A stretch of 64,000 bases of DNA from assembly GCF_011067745.1 (NCBI RefSeq), contig NZ_JAAMPJ010000011.1:1-64000 (forward strand), written 5' to 3'. This DNA is from Lentzea alba (lineage in GTDB: Bacteria > Actinomycetota > Actinomycetes > Mycobacteriales > Pseudonocardiaceae). Shown here piece by piece: positions 35,221 to 44,448 of this stretch. The translations under genes and the position numbers were made by a program. Within the stretch, counting starts at the first letter, position 1; the number at the start of each line of letters is the position of its first letter. Under the pieces are notes generated by a model, which saw nothing but the letters and a program-made list of their open reading frames with translations, searched no databases and was not told where the DNA came from.

Positions 35221-35395
35221 GGAACTCAAGCTCCTGTGAGTGCATCGGGGGATGTCTTGTTCAACCGTATGGATGAACGGCATCCCCCGGCATCGGGAGT
35301 TGGCCCCAGATCGTGACGAAATGAGATCCCTAGGGGGATCGGTTCACTCGTTAGGGGAGGCGGGGGACTCACCCCACAGGGGGAGATGTGCCCCG

Positions 35396-36565
35396 TCACG
35401 GGCCGACGTAGTTCTCCGCGAACGTCGCGCGGTAGGCCGGTGACTCGGCCAGGTGCTCCAGCCTCGCCTGGGCCAACCGTCCGAAGAACGGTGAGCTCAC
35501 GTCGGTGTGGATCATGTTCACCATCCACTGGGAGAACTCCTGGGCCCGCCAGACGCGGCGCAGGCAGTCCTCCGAGTAGGTCTTGAGACCGGTCTCCGAT
35601 CCGGTCGCGTAGAACTCCGTCAGTGCACGTCCGAACGTTGCTGCGTCGTTCATGGCGAGGTTCATGCCCTTGGCGCCGACCGGCGTGATGATGTGGGCTG
35701 CGTCACCCAGCAGGTACAGCCGGCCGTACGACATGGGCTCCACCACGTGGCTGCGCATGTCGAGGACGCGCTTTTCGATGATCTTCCCCTCGGTCAGCGA
35801 CCAAGTGGAGTCGTGCAGTGCGAACCGTTTGTGCAGTGCTTCCCAGACCTGTTCATCGGTCCAATCTGACGCTTTTGTTCCGACCGGCACCTGGAGGTAG
35901 AAGCGAGAAACGGTCGGCGACCGGAGCATGTGTCCCGCGAAACCGTCCTCGTGCAACGCGTAAATGACGGCTTTAGTCGACGGAGGAGCCTCGGCAAGAA
36001 TGGTGAGCCACTCGATTCCGTGCTGATGCGTGAATTCCGTCAGCACCCCCTCGGGAATGGATGGCCGGCACACGCCGTGGAATCCGTCACATCCGGCCAC
36101 GAAGTCGCAGCCGATGGTCTCGCGTACCCCGTCCGCGCTGGTGAAGGCCACGGACGGCGTAGAAGACGTGAGATCCCGCAACTCCACGTCGCTGACCGAG
36201 AACCGGATGTCACCCCCGGCGTCCAGGAATGACCCGATGAGGTCCTTGACCACTTCCTGCTGCGGGTAGACGTAGTGCTGGCGGTTGCCATACAGGTCGC
36301 TGTACGCCACCTGGAACGCCCGGCCGCTCACGCGGAATTCACACGTTCCGTGACGGTCTGCTTCCATCAGCAAACGATCTGCCAGACCGAGTGACTCCAA
36401 CATGGTTACAGAGCGATGTTCCAGGACACCTGCCCGTGGCCGGGTTTCCACCTGGGTGCGACTAGCTTTTTCCAGGACCACGCAGTCGATACCTGACTGC
36501 TGGATCAAGTTTGCCAAGGTCAGACCGGCCGGCCCCGCGCCGACGACGGTCACAGCGCTCTTCAA
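35396..36565 (-). CDS. pobA: 4-hydroxybenzoate 3-monooxygenase
   Basis: 389 aa flavoprotein. The N-terminal FAD motif is VVGAGPAGLTLANLI (about 6-20), with RAGVLEHRSV typical of PobA. The DG motif is VAGCDGFHGVCRPS. The second FAD motif YLLGDAAHIITPVGAKGMNL is followed by the conserved NDA. It hydroxylates 4-hydroxybenzoate to protocatechuate using NADPH and O2. The start is TTG 36565, supported by AGGAGA at 36572-36577; GTG 36553 is an alternative. It is divergent from the binding-protein gene across 174 bases. No pca genes for protocatechuate breakdown are nearby. Confidence 0.92.
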   Translation of the reverse strand: MKSAVTVVGAGPAGLTLANLIQQSGIDCVVLEKASRTQVETRPRAGVLEHRSVTMLESLGLADRLLMEADRHGTCEFRVSGRAFQVAYSDLYGNRQHYVYPQQEVVKDLIGSFLDAGGDIRFSVSDVELRDLTSSTPSVAFTSADGVRETIGCDFVAGCDGFHGVCRPSIPEGVLTEFTHQHGIEWLTILAEAPPSTKAVIYALHEDGFAGHMLRSPTVSRFYLQVPVGTKASDWTDEQVWEALHKRFALHDSTWSLTEGKIIEKRVLDMRSHVVEPMSYGRLYLLGDAAHIITPVGAKGMNLAMNDAATFGRALTEFYATGSETGLKTYSEDCLRRVWRAQEFSQWMVNMIHTDVSSPFFGRLAQARLEHLAESPAYRATFAENYVGP

Positions 36566-36739
36566 CTGGGTTCTCCTAGCCCTAGACCTGCTGTGCTTAG
36601 ATGCTCACCGCAGGTAGTGGACTGGAACCTGCTCGTGTCGGTCAACTGGGGTCTTTTGGAGCAGCATCACTACTCTGAGTGGTTGACCGTCGCGATCTCC
36701 CCGCAACGACGACACCGCTCCGACAGGAGAGTGCTCCCG

Positions 36740-37750
36740 ATGACTCGAAGAGTCCGCCGCATCGCCGTCCGTGGCATCGCCCTTGCCACGCTGCTCGCCA
36801 CCGTGGCGAGCTGCGGACTGCTCGGCGGCAAAGAGCAGGCGCCCCCGGCCAACTCGAACGGCCAGGTCGAGAAGGCCAAGATCACCCTGGGGGTCCTGCC
36901 GATCCTCGACGTGGCGTCCGTCCACGTCGCGATCAAGAAGAACTACTTCAAGGATGAAGGGCTCGAGGTCGAGCTCAAGACCATCCAGGGTGGTGCTCAG
37001 GCGATCCCCGGCCTGATCAACAAGGAGCTGGACTTCACGTTCGGCAACTGGGTCTCGTTCTTCGCCGCCCAGTCGAAGGACACGGCCAAGGCGGTCGAGG
37101 GCATCAAGCTCATCGCCGATGGCTACCAGGCGAAACCCGACATGTTCCTGATCTTGGCGGCCGGTGACTCGGCCATCAAGGGCCCGGCTGACCTCGCGGG
37201 CAAGACCATCGCGATCAACACGTTCAGGAACATCGCCGAACTGACCGCGAAGGCGACGCTGGAAGCCGCGAACGTCGACGTCAGCACGGTCAAGTTCAAG
37301 GAGATGCCGTTCCCGGACATGCAGGCGGCGGTCGCGAACAAGACCGTTGACGCGGCCTTCATGGTCGAGCCGTTCATCACCCGCGCTCAGCGCGTCGCCG
37401 GCCAGGTCAAGGTGCTCGACGCGGCCTCCGGCCCGACGGACAACATCCCGATCGCGGGCTATGCGACCAGCGGTGACTTCGCCAAGAACAACCCCAAGAC
37501 GGTGGCTGCCTTCCAGCGCGCGATCGCCAAGGGTCAGGCCGACGCCGCCGACCGTCCCACGGTCGAGCCGCTGCTCGTCGAGTACGCCAAGGTCGACAAG
37601 GAAACCGCAGGTCTTGTCCACTTCGGCGCCTTCCCGACCACGCTGGACCAGACGCGGCTGCAGCGCGTCGTGCAGCTGATGCAGCGGTACGGGCTGCTGG
37701 ACAAGGAGCTCGACGTCAAGCCGATGCTCATCCAGCCCTCCGGTAGTTGA
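36740..37750 (+). CDS. ABC transporter substrate-binding lipoprotein (SsuA/NrtA/NMT1 family)
   Basis: 336 aa. A twin-arginine-like basic start (MTRRVRRIAVRG), a hydrophobic stretch and lipobox LATVASC (lipid Cys at about residue 27) mark a membrane lipoprotein. The mature part has the NMT1/SsuA fold, with GVLPILDVASVHVAIKKNYF, GAQAIPGLINKELDFTFGNW, GKTIAINTFRN and AAFMVEPFITRA. AGGAGA at 36725-36730 supports ATG 36740. It is the probable receptor for the permease-ATPase operon at 31782-34073, which lacks one. Divergence from pobA makes an aromatic acid a possible substrate, but the family also binds sulfonates, nitrate and pyrimidines. Confidence 0.88.
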   Translation: MTRRVRRIAVRGIALATLLATVASCGLLGGKEQAPPANSNGQVEKAKITLGVLPILDVASVHVAIKKNYFKDEGLEVELKTIQGGAQAIPGLINKELDFTFGNWVSFFAAQSKDTAKAVEGIKLIADGYQAKPDMFLILAAGDSAIKGPADLAGKTIAINTFRNIAELTAKATLEAANVDVSTVKFKEMPFPDMQAAVANKTVDAAFMVEPFITRAQRVAGQVKVLDAASGPTDNIPIAGYATSGDFAKNNPKTVAAFQRAIAKGQADAADRPTVEPLLVEYAKVDKETAGLVHFGAFPTTLDQTRLQRVVQLMQRYGLLDKELDVKPMLIQPSGS

Positions 37751-37756
37751 CGAACC

Positions 37757-37799
37757 GCGCGGGTGGCTGTGATCGAGTCGTGATCACGGTCGCCCGCGC
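37757..37799 (+). terminator. Terminator after the binding-protein gene
   Basis: GCGCGGGTG (37757-37765) pairs with CGCCCGCGC (37791-37799), and the inner bases continue the stem (CTGTGATC/GATCACGG). It begins 6 bases after the stop codon. Confidence 0.65.
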
Positions 37800-37971
37800 A
37801 CATCGTTTCGTCCGTATGAATTATCGCTTAGGGGCCGTTTAGCCGCGCTGGTCAAAGTTGTTGTTTCGCGAACCAGCTGTTTTGTCGTCCGAACGGCGGT
37901 ATGAGAACAGCGTGTTTTACTCCAAGATCCACCAGGTTTGCAGCTATTAAACGGGGCGGGGAGTGTTGACG

Positions 37972-40746
37972 GTGCGCGGTCGTGAGGACCAGCGAGGCAT
38001 CGACCGGTTCCGCCTACGCAACTGGCGGCTGCGGAGCAAGCTCGCGGTGGTGTTGTTGGTTCCGGCGCTGAGCACCGCGACTCTCGCGGGTCTGCGCCTG
38101 AACACCCAGCTCGACGAGGTCGAGCTCTTCGGCACCGTCCAGCGCGAACTTGCGGTGAGCCACCAGGCCGCGAAGGTGGAGAACGCGCTCCAGGTCGAGC
38201 GCGACTGGGCAGTGCAGTGTGTGGCCGCCGGCAGGCAGAACGCGTGCCCCGAGCACGCCGCCCGCACCGGCCTCACGGACAACGAACTCGGCAAGTACCG
38301 AGAAGCGGGCGCGACGGCCACGGTCCTGAGCGCGCCGCTCAACGAGGCGATCAACAAGTCGCTGCAGTCGCTCGACGGACTGGCGGCCCTGCGCGTCACG
38401 TTGCTGAGCACGAAGTATCCCGAGATGGCCGTGATCGGGGCGTACAACCAGATCATCGCCTCGCTCGTCCCGGTGCACCTCGCCGCGATCTCGAGCCTCA
38501 GCAACCCGGAGATCGTTCCGCTGGTCGCCGCCGCGCAGGCGCTCTACAAGGCCCAGGAACAGATCGGCCAGCAGAACGCGATCCTGACCGCGACGGCGTT
38601 GCGCCGGAGTTTCGCGCCCGGTGCCGCGGACGAGCTGCGGGCGGCGCAGTCCCGGTTGGACGCCGCGTTCACCGAGTTCACCAGCGCGGTGACACCGCAG
38701 AACAACCAGCTGTTCCAGGACAAGGTGTCCGGGTCCGCGGTGGACGGCCGCAACCGGCTGGTGAAGCTCGCGCTGGCGCAGGACGCCGGGAACAAGCCGG
38801 TGACCATCGCCGACGCCGAGGTGCTCAAGGACGGTGAGGGCACCGCGAACCTCGTTCGCGAGGTCGCGACCGAGCTGGAGCGCCAGGGCGACGCCACGGC
38901 CACGCGCCTGGCCGGCGACGCTCGCGCGGCCGCGTGGCGCGACGCCGCACTGGTCGCCATCTCGCTGCTGGTGGCGTTCGGTCTCATGGCGATGGTCGCG
39001 CAGTCGATGCTGCGGCCGCTGCGCATCCTCCGCCGCAGCGCCCTCGACGTCGCCCGCAACCAGCTGCCCGACGCCATTCGCCGAATCCGTTCGCACCGCG
39101 ACCCGGAACGCGCCGCGGAAGAGGCGATCGTCCCGGTGCCGCTCAACACGACCGAAGAGGTCGGCCAGGTCGCGCGGGCGTTCGACCTCGTGCAACGCGA
39201 AGCCGTCCGCCTCGCCGTCGAGCAGGTGGCCCTGCGCGCGAACGTCAACGACATGTTCATCAACCTGTCGCGGCGCTCGCAGGCGTTGGTGGAACGCCAG
39301 ATCAGCGTGATCGACCGGCTGGAGCAGGACGAGCAGGACCCCGACCACCTCGCGTCGTTGTTCGAGCTCGACCACCTCGCCACGCAGATGCGCCGCAACA
39401 GCGAGAACCTGCTGGTGCTCTCCGGCACGACGGTCAACCGCCGCGTCACCCGCCCGGTCGCGATCGCCGAGGTGCTCGGTGCCGCGGTGTCCGAGGTGGA
39501 GAAGTACGCGCGCGTCCAGATCGCGCCGACGCCGGACATGATGGTGCAGGGCCGCGTGGTCAACGACCTCGCGCACCTCATCGCCGAGCTGCTCGACAAC
39601 GCGACGGCGTTCTCCAAGCCGACCACCAAGGTCACCGTGCGCACGATCGAGACCCGCAAGGGCGAGATCGCGATCCGCATCCACGACCGCGGTGTCGGCA
39701 TGCAGGAGGACGACGTCGTCGAGTCCAACGCGAAGCTCGCCGAACCGCCGGAGGTCGACGTCTCCGTCGCCCGCGAGATGGGCCTGTACGTGGTCGGCCA
39801 GCTCGCGAAGCGCCACGAGATCCGGGTGACGCTGGCGAACAACGACGACATCGAGGGCGGTGTCACCGCACAGGTGATCCTGCCGGTGTCGTTGCTGCAC
39901 AAGGGAGCGCCGCCCGCGCTGCCCCTGCCGTCCGCCCCTGTTCCGTCCTCCGCCGAGACGACCGGCGTCGAAGGCCTCGCCGGTGTGCCGAAGTGGACGC
40001 CGGAGCACCCGGTCGTCGTGCCGTCGCAGGCCGACGCCGACGAGAACTCCGGCCGGCACCGCATCGAGCAGACGTCCGCGGACGGCCTGTTCACCGCTCG
40101 GGTCGAGGCGAGCGAGGAGTCCTCTGAGGACGGTTACTCCTACGAGCCGCCGATCGAGCGTCCGGCCGAGCCGGCCACCGAGATCTTCCCGGTGATCTCC
40201 GACGACGAGCTGGACATCTCCCACGACGCGCTGTCGCGGTGGTTCCAGACCCCCGCGGCCGACGTGCCGGCCACACGCTCCACAACGGACGTTCCGGCAC
40301 CGCAGCCGGAACGCGCCGAGGAAGAGGACGCGGAACCCGCGACGGTGAACGGCCTGCCGAAGCGCCAGCGTTCCGCGGACACCGTGAAGATCGAGGCACC
40401 AACGGCGGTGCCCCGCGCGGTTGCCGACTTCGCCGAGTCCGACTGGGGGGCGGCGGACGACGGTTGGCGCGCCGCGGGAGCGCTGGACAAGGGCGCACCC
40501 GCGCAGACGACGGAGAACGGCCTGCCCAAGCGTGTCCCGAAGGCACGCCTGGTGCCCGGCTCGCTGCCGAAGCCGTCGTCACCGGCACCACAACTGACGG
40601 CCGCCGCCGCCATCCCCGGCCGGTCCGCCGACCGGTTGCGCCAGCGGTTCGCCACGTACCAGAAGGGCGTCCAGATGGGCCGTGAGTCGCTCTTCGACTC
40701 GGCCGTCGGAGGCATCCCCGTGATCGCAGAAAGGGAACACCAGTGA
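37972..40746 (+). CDS. Conservon sensor-kinase-like protein (CvnA type)
   Basis: About 924 aa. A short basic N-terminus and TM1 (about 15-33) precede an external nitrate/nitrite-sensing-like helical domain (about 40-310). TM2 (about 320-340) is followed by a HAMP-like segment, an H-box-like [20 protein letters not shown], an ATPase domain with N-box [10 protein letters not shown] and G-box HDRGVGMQ, and a long disordered C-terminal region (650-924) with repeats such as NGLPKRQRS and [15 protein letters not shown] at 37958-37963 favours GTG 37972; GTG 37963 would add three residues. In Streptomyces conservons this protein receives the membrane signal for the small GTPase encoded downstream. 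Confidence 0.9.
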   Translation: MRGREDQRGIDRFRLRNWRLRSKLAVVLLVPALSTATLAGLRLNTQLDEVELFGTVQRELAVSHQAAKVENALQVERDWAVQCVAAGRQNACPEHAARTGLTDNELGKYREAGATATVLSAPLNEAINKSLQSLDGLAALRVTLLSTKYPEMAVIGAYNQIIASLVPVHLAAISSLSNPEIVPLVAAAQALYKAQEQIGQQNAILTATALRRSFAPGAADELRAAQSRLDAAFTEFTSAVTPQNNQLFQDKVSGSAVDGRNRLVKLALAQDAGNKPVTIADAEVLKDGEGTANLVREVATELERQGDATATRLAGDARAAAWRDAALVAISLLVAFGLMAMVAQSMLRPLRILRRSALDVARNQLPDAIRRIRSHRDPERAAEEAIVPVPLNTTEEVGQVARAFDLVQREAVRLAVEQVALRANVNDMFINLSRRSQALVERQISVIDRLEQDEQDPDHLASLFELDHLATQMRRNSENLLVLSGTTVNRRVTRPVAIAEVLGAAVSEVEKYARVQIAPTPDMMVQGRVVNDLAHLIAELLDNATAFSKPTTKVTVRTIETRKGEIAIRIHDRGVGMQEDDVVESNAKLAEPPEVDVSVAREMGLYVVGQLAKRHEIRVTLANNDDIEGGVTAQVILPVSLLHKGAPPALPLPSAPVPSSAETTGVEGLAGVPKWTPEHPVVVPSQADADENSGRHRIEQTSADGLFTARVEASEESSEDGYSYEPPIERPAEPATEIFPVISDDELDISHDALSRWFQTPAADVPATRSTTDVPAPQPERAEEEDAEPATVNGLPKRQRSADTVKIEAPTAVPRAVADFAESDWGAADDGWRAAGALDKGAPAQTTENGLPKRVPKARLVPGSLPKPSSPAPQLTAAAAIPGRSADRLRQRFATYQKGVQMGRESLFDSAVGGIPVIAEREHQ

Positions 40747-41165
40747 CCACCGCGACTGAGGAACTGGACAACTTCAGCTGGCTGGTCGAGGACTTCGTCA
40801 GCAGGGTCGCCGGTGTCGCACACGCGATCGTCGTCTCGGCCGACGGACTGCTGCTCGCTTCGTCGGACCGCCTGCCGCACGACCGCGCGGAGCAGCTCGC
40901 CGCCGTGTCTTCCGGCCTGGTCTCGCTGAACCTCGGCGCGGCGCGCTGTTTCGAAGCAGGTGAGGTGAAGCAGACTGTCGTCGAGATGGAACGGGGCTAC
41001 CTTTTCCTGATGTCCATCAGCGACGGGTCGTGTTTGGCCGTGCTCGCCGCACCCAACTGCGACATCGGGCTCATCGGTTACGCGATGACCCGGCTGGTGG
41101 AGCGGGTCGGTCTCCAGCTCACGCCGGAGATCCGTGCTCAGCTGCACGTTTCCATGAGAGCCTGA
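40743..41165 (+). CDS. Roadblock/LC7 domain protein (CvnB type)
   Basis: 140 aa, single roadblock/LC7 domain. It contains [18 protein letters not shown] and [18 protein letters not shown], and ends with a short amphipathic helix. These proteins are MglB/dynein-light-chain-like regulators that act on Ras-like GTPases, usually as homodimers. The start GTG 40743 overlaps the stop of the kinase-like gene, so the two are co-translated. The GTPase gene follows after only 16 bases. Confidence 0.92.
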   Translation: MTTATEELDNFSWLVEDFVSRVAGVAHAIVVSADGLLLASSDRLPHDRAEQLAAVSSGLVSLNLGAARCFEAGEVKQTVVEMERGYLFLMSISDGSCLAVLAAPNCDIGLIGYAMTRLVERVGLQLTPEIRAQLHVSMRA

Positions 41166-41181
41166 GTAGAGAGAAGTTCCC

Positions 41182-41778
41182 ATGAGCAACGGTGCTCCGG
41201 GTCGTCCGGGGTCACCTGGGGTCGACCTGACCGCGATGTCGGCGAAGATCGTCGTCGCGGGTGGGTTCGGTGTCGGCAAGACGACGTTCGTCGGGTCGGT
41301 CTCCGAGATCACCCCGCTGACCACCGAGGCCGTGATGACCCAGGCATCGGTCGGTGTCGACGACCTGTCCGCGGTCCCCGACAAGGTCACCACCACGGTG
41401 GCCATGGACTTCGGGCGCGTGTCGTTGGACAAGGACCTGATCCTGTACCTGTTCGGCACACCCGGACAGCACCGGTTCTGGTTCATGTGGGACGACCTGG
41501 TGCGCGGCGCGATCGGTGCCGTCGTCATGGTCGACACCCGCCGGATCGACGAGGCGTTCGCGCCCATCGACTTCTTCGAGGACCGCGACCTGCCCTACGT
41601 GATCGCGGTCAACTGCTTCGACGGCCTGATGCACCACCGGGCCGAGGAGGTGCGGGACGCGCTGACGATCCCGTCCTCGGTGCCGATCATCCCGTGCGAC
41701 GCGCGAAACCGGCAGTCGACGAAGCAGATCCTGATCGCGCTGGTGGAGCACGCGCTGCGCCAGCCGTCGTTCGCCTGA
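41182..41778 (+). CDS. Conservon Ras-like GTPase (CvnD type)
   Basis: 198 aa. The P-loop is GGFGVGKTTFVG (about 28-39). Switch II reads LFGTPGQHRFWFMW, as in CvnD and MglA-like GTPases where the usual Gly-x-x-Gly is changed. The G4 motif is NCFD in place of NKxD. It cycles between GTP and GDP states downstream of the kinase-like and roadblock proteins. In the usual four-gene conservon a DUF742 gene (cvnC) lies between roadblock and GTPase; here there is no room for it. A strong terminator follows. Confidence 0.92.
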   Translation: MSNGAPGRPGSPGVDLTAMSAKIVVAGGFGVGKTTFVGSVSEITPLTTEAVMTQASVGVDDLSAVPDKVTTTVAMDFGRVSLDKDLILYLFGTPGQHRFWFMWDDLVRGAIGAVVMVDTRRIDEAFAPIDFFEDRDLPYVIAVNCFDGLMHHRAEEVRDALTIPSSVPIIPCDARNRQSTKQILIALVEHALRQPSFA

Positions 41779-41792
41779 ACCGCCCTCGCTCG

Positions 41793-41830
41793 TTGACGCC
41801 CTCTGGACCATCAGTTCCAGAGGGCGTCAA
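41793..41830 (+). terminator. Terminator of the conservon operon
   Basis: TTGACGCCCTCTGGA (41793-41807) and TCCAGAGGGCGTCAA (41816-41830) form a perfect 15-bp stem with an 8-base loop, 14 bases beyond the stop. Nothing recognisable was found from 41831 to 41995. Confidence 0.8.
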
Positions 41831-41995
41831 GAGTTATTCCTCCGACTGGCGGCGACCTGTTCGTGGCGCCGGGCGGTGAGAACATCACTAGTAGGTCGTG
41901 TTTCCGCTAGCCGCAAGGCATGCGCCGCTCTCTGGACGCGAGGAACACCTACGAACGCACTGAACCACATCGGTGCTTTTGACACTTGACTCTTC

Positions 41996-42023
41996 TTGTG
42001 CGCCAACGCTGCGCCGATACAGT
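41996..42023 (+). promoter_or_regulatory. Candidate promoter of the snapalysin gene
   Basis: TTGTGC (41996-42001) and TACAGT (42018-42023) are spaced by 16 bases, 36 bases before the GTG start. The match to the housekeeping consensus is moderate. Confidence 0.3.
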
Positions 42024-42059
42024 CGGGGAGCAATTACCCTGCATTGCGAGGAGATTCCT

Positions 42060-42575
42060 GTGTCCCTGCGCAAACAAATCGTCGTGGTAGCCAGTGCTGT
42101 CGCCCTAGCGGCCGGCTTCATCGGCACCGCGGAAGCTGCGCCCCGCATCGTCACTTACAACTCGAGCAACACCGGTGAGTTCCAGGCGGCGATCGACAAG
42201 GGCGCGCAGATCTGGAACAGCAGCGTCGTGAACGTGCAGTTCCGCAAGGTGACCGGCTCGGCGAACGTCACGGTCAGCGTGGACAACCAGTGGCCTCGTG
42301 CCTACGTGTCCAGCCTCGGCCGCGGCCGGTGGGTCATGGGTCGCCAGGCCGTCAACGAGGGACATGACACCGTCCGCATCTCGGCTCACGAGTTCGGGCA
42401 CCTGCTCGGTCTGCCCGACCGCCGGACGGGGCTGTGCACCGACCTGATGTCCGGTGCCAGCGCCGGCACGTCGTGCAAGAACCCCAACCCGAACGCGAAG
42501 GAGAAGGCCGAGGTCGAGGCGAACTTCCGCACGCTCGTGACCGTCCAGGCGACGACCTTCGAGGACGCTGCCTAG
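42060..42575 (+). CDS. Secreted snapalysin-family metalloprotease (M7)
   Basis: 171 aa. A signal peptide of about 26 residues (basic KQ start, hydrophobic core, cleavage after TAEA) precedes a small zinc protease domain. The motif HEFGHLLGLPD gives ligands His110, His114 and Asp120 with catalytic Glu111. Asp as third ligand is the snapalysin hallmark. LCTDLMSG...SC after it matches the family's disulfide-bearing loop. GAGGAGA five bases upstream supports GTG 42060 over longer frames. No pro-region is obvious, unusual for some snapalysins but seen in short ones. It is a secreted scavenging protease, single-gene unit. Confidence 0.92.
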   Translation: MSLRKQIVVVASAVALAAGFIGTAEAAPRIVTYNSSNTGEFQAAIDKGAQIWNSSVVNVQFRKVTGSANVTVSVDNQWPRAYVSSLGRGRWVMGRQAVNEGHDTVRISAHEFGHLLGLPDRRTGLCTDLMSGASAGTSCKNPNPNAKEKAEVEANFRTLVTVQATTFEDAA

Positions 42576-42583
42576 GTGATCGA

Positions 42584-42621
42584 TGAGTGGTTGTGGTCTC
42601 CCTGACGGCCACAACCACTCA
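42584..42621. terminator. Bidirectional terminator between convergent genes
   Basis: TGAGTGGTTGTGG (42584-42596) and CCACAACCACTCA (42609-42621) form a perfect 13-bp stem with a 12-base loop. The right arm includes the stop codon of the minus-strand GGDEF gene. Confidence 0.7.
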
Positions 42622-44448
42622 CGACACCACCAGGTCCACGCCCAGAGCTCGAAGTTCGTCCGGATCGCCGGGCCCGCCGATCACGTGCACGCCCGCCGAC
42701 CGCAGCAGCGGCACCAACAGGGCTAAGCCTTGCCGCGCAAGCCTTTCCGACGGCGGTCGCGCCAGCCGTACGCCCCACACCGGACTGCGGTCCACAGTGG
42801 ACAAACCGGTGAACCCGCCGCCGAACTCGTGCAGCAGCACGTGCACGCCCATGTCGTGCAACACCTCGAGGTTCTCCTCGCCCTCGGGCATCGCCCGCAG
42901 GTCGAGTGCCAGGAACAGCGAGGAAGCCGGGAACGCGCAGGCCCGCAGGTTCGACCGCACGTGCGCCGCCAGGTCCGGATCGCGTGACTGGTCGCGGGAC
43001 AACCGGACCAGCACCGGCTCTCCGCGCGAACACGCGTCGTGCAGCACCAGTTGGCCGGCCCGCGCGGCCAGGCCGAGAGCGTCGGCGTAGGTGACGACCT
43101 CGTCGTGCCGGGTCGTTCCCCACCGCAGCGAGGCCTCGACGAAGGCCAGGGATCCCGAGATCCACGACACCGGCGAGTACTCCACGGAGATCTCGCCGTT
43201 CTCGAAGGCACCGGGCATCGCCGCGATCCGGGCGAAACGAGCACGATCGGCGACGTCGGCCTCGTGGTCGTAGATGCCCCACTGTCTCTTGCCGCCGATC
43301 TCGGCCTTCCGCAACGTCGAGTGCGCCCGCCGCAGCAGGGCTGTCGGGTTCACGCCGGGGCCCGCTGCGTGCACGAAACCGATCGACGTCGACACCGCGA
43401 CGCCCGCGCCGTCCAGGTACACCGGTTCGGACAGCTCGTCGTCGATCATCGCGGCCAGCGCGGCGACGTCGGGCGATCCCTGGATCAGCACGACGAACTC
43501 GTCACCGCCGACCCGTGCCACCACGGCGTCCGGCAGCGCGACCCGCAACCGCCGGGCGACCTCGACCAGCACGGCGTCGCCCGCCGCGTAACCGAGACCG
43601 TCGTTGACGATCGTCAGGCTGTCGACGTCCAGGTATCCCAATGTGTGCGGCTGGCCGGTCGCGAGCGCCGACTCCAGCTTGTCGGCGAACGAGGCCCGGT
43701 TCGGCAGACCGGTCAGCAGGTCCGTCAACGACTGGTGCCGCAACCACTCCTGCAGCATCCGCTGCTCGGTCACGTCCTCGATCAGCGCGACGTGGAACTT
43801 CGGCAGTCCGTCCGACCCGCGCAGCACCGACAGCACCACGTTCGCCCACACCGTGTCGCCGTTGTTGCGGGTGAGCTCCCGCTCCCGCCGGTCGGTGTCC
43901 ACAGAGGACGCGAGCATCCGCGCGCAGGCCGATGCGAGTGCCACCGCGTCGGCCTCGGCGAACAGCTCCTTCGGCATCTCCTCGTGGCCGAGGATCGTGG
44001 CCAGCGCGTCGTTCGCCTCCACCACCGCGCCCTGGAGATCGAAGATCGCGATGCCCACCGCCGTCGACGCGAAGACCTGGGCGAACCGGGCCTCGCTGTC
44101 GTGCAGGTCGCGTTGCGCGTCCTCGACGGCCTTCAGCAACGAGTTCTTGACCTTCTCCTGCTCGGCGAACAACTGGTCGCGCGTCGCCCACACGTACCCG
44201 GACGCCAGCGCGCCGAGCACTTCGGGGGAGAACTCCGGCCCCAGCACCTCCAGCGTGCGCCGCAACGAGTCCGGACCGGTGAAGTGCTTGCGCACCAACC
44301 ACTCGCCGACGGCCGGCACCTCCTGCCCAGCACGCAGCCGGACGGCGTGTTCCTCGAGGTGCTGCGTCAGCTTCCGCCGTGACATCGGCGAGTACGCGCT
44401 CTCGATCAGAACCGCCGCCCAGCGCTGAGCGAGGGCCGAGGTGGGCAT
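42619..44448 (-). CDS. PAS-GGDEF protein with degenerate EAL-like domain
   Basis: 609 aa from ATG 44448. It has an N-terminal helical domain (1-110), a coiled-coil linker, a PAS domain (about 118-240; FASTAVGIAIFDLQGAVVEA), and a GGDEF domain with intact RVGGDEFVVL (about 312-321). The C-terminal part is shaped like EAL but the signature reads VEASLRW, and other metal ligands are not recognisable, so phosphodiesterase activity is doubtful. It likely makes cyclic di-GMP under PAS control; a sensing role for the EAL part is possible. The ATG overlaps the stop of the methyltransferase gene (TGATG), so translation is coupled. Confidence 0.9.
   Translation of the reverse strand: MPTSALAQRWAAVLIESAYSPMSRRKLTQHLEEHAVRLRAGQEVPAVGEWLVRKHFTGPDSLRRTLEVLGPEFSPEVLGALASGYVWATRDQLFAEQEKVKNSLLKAVEDAQRDLHDSEARFAQVFASTAVGIAIFDLQGAVVEANDALATILGHEEMPKELFAEADAVALASACARMLASSVDTDRRERELTRNNGDTVWANVVLSVLRGSDGLPKFHVALIEDVTEQRMLQEWLRHQSLTDLLTGLPNRASFADKLESALATGQPHTLGYLDVDSLTIVNDGLGYAAGDAVLVEVARRLRVALPDAVVARVGGDEFVVLIQGSPDVAALAAMIDDELSEPVYLDGAGVAVSTSIGFVHAAGPGVNPTALLRRAHSTLRKAEIGGKRQWGIYDHEADVADRARFARIAAMPGAFENGEISVEYSPVSWISGSLAFVEASLRWGTTRHDEVVTYADALGLAARAGQLVLHDACSRGEPVLVRLSRDQSRDPDLAAHVRSNLRACAFPASSLFLALDLRAMPEGEENLEVLHDMGVHVLLHEFGGGFTGLSTVDRSPVWGVRLARPPSERLARQGLALLVPLLRSAGVHVIGGPGDPDELRALGVDLVVS

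Noticed and set aside
41831-42033. A 68-codon minus-strand frame between the conservon and snapalysin.
   Set aside because: It covers the snapalysin promoter region, has no ribosome site and no similarity to any family I recognise.
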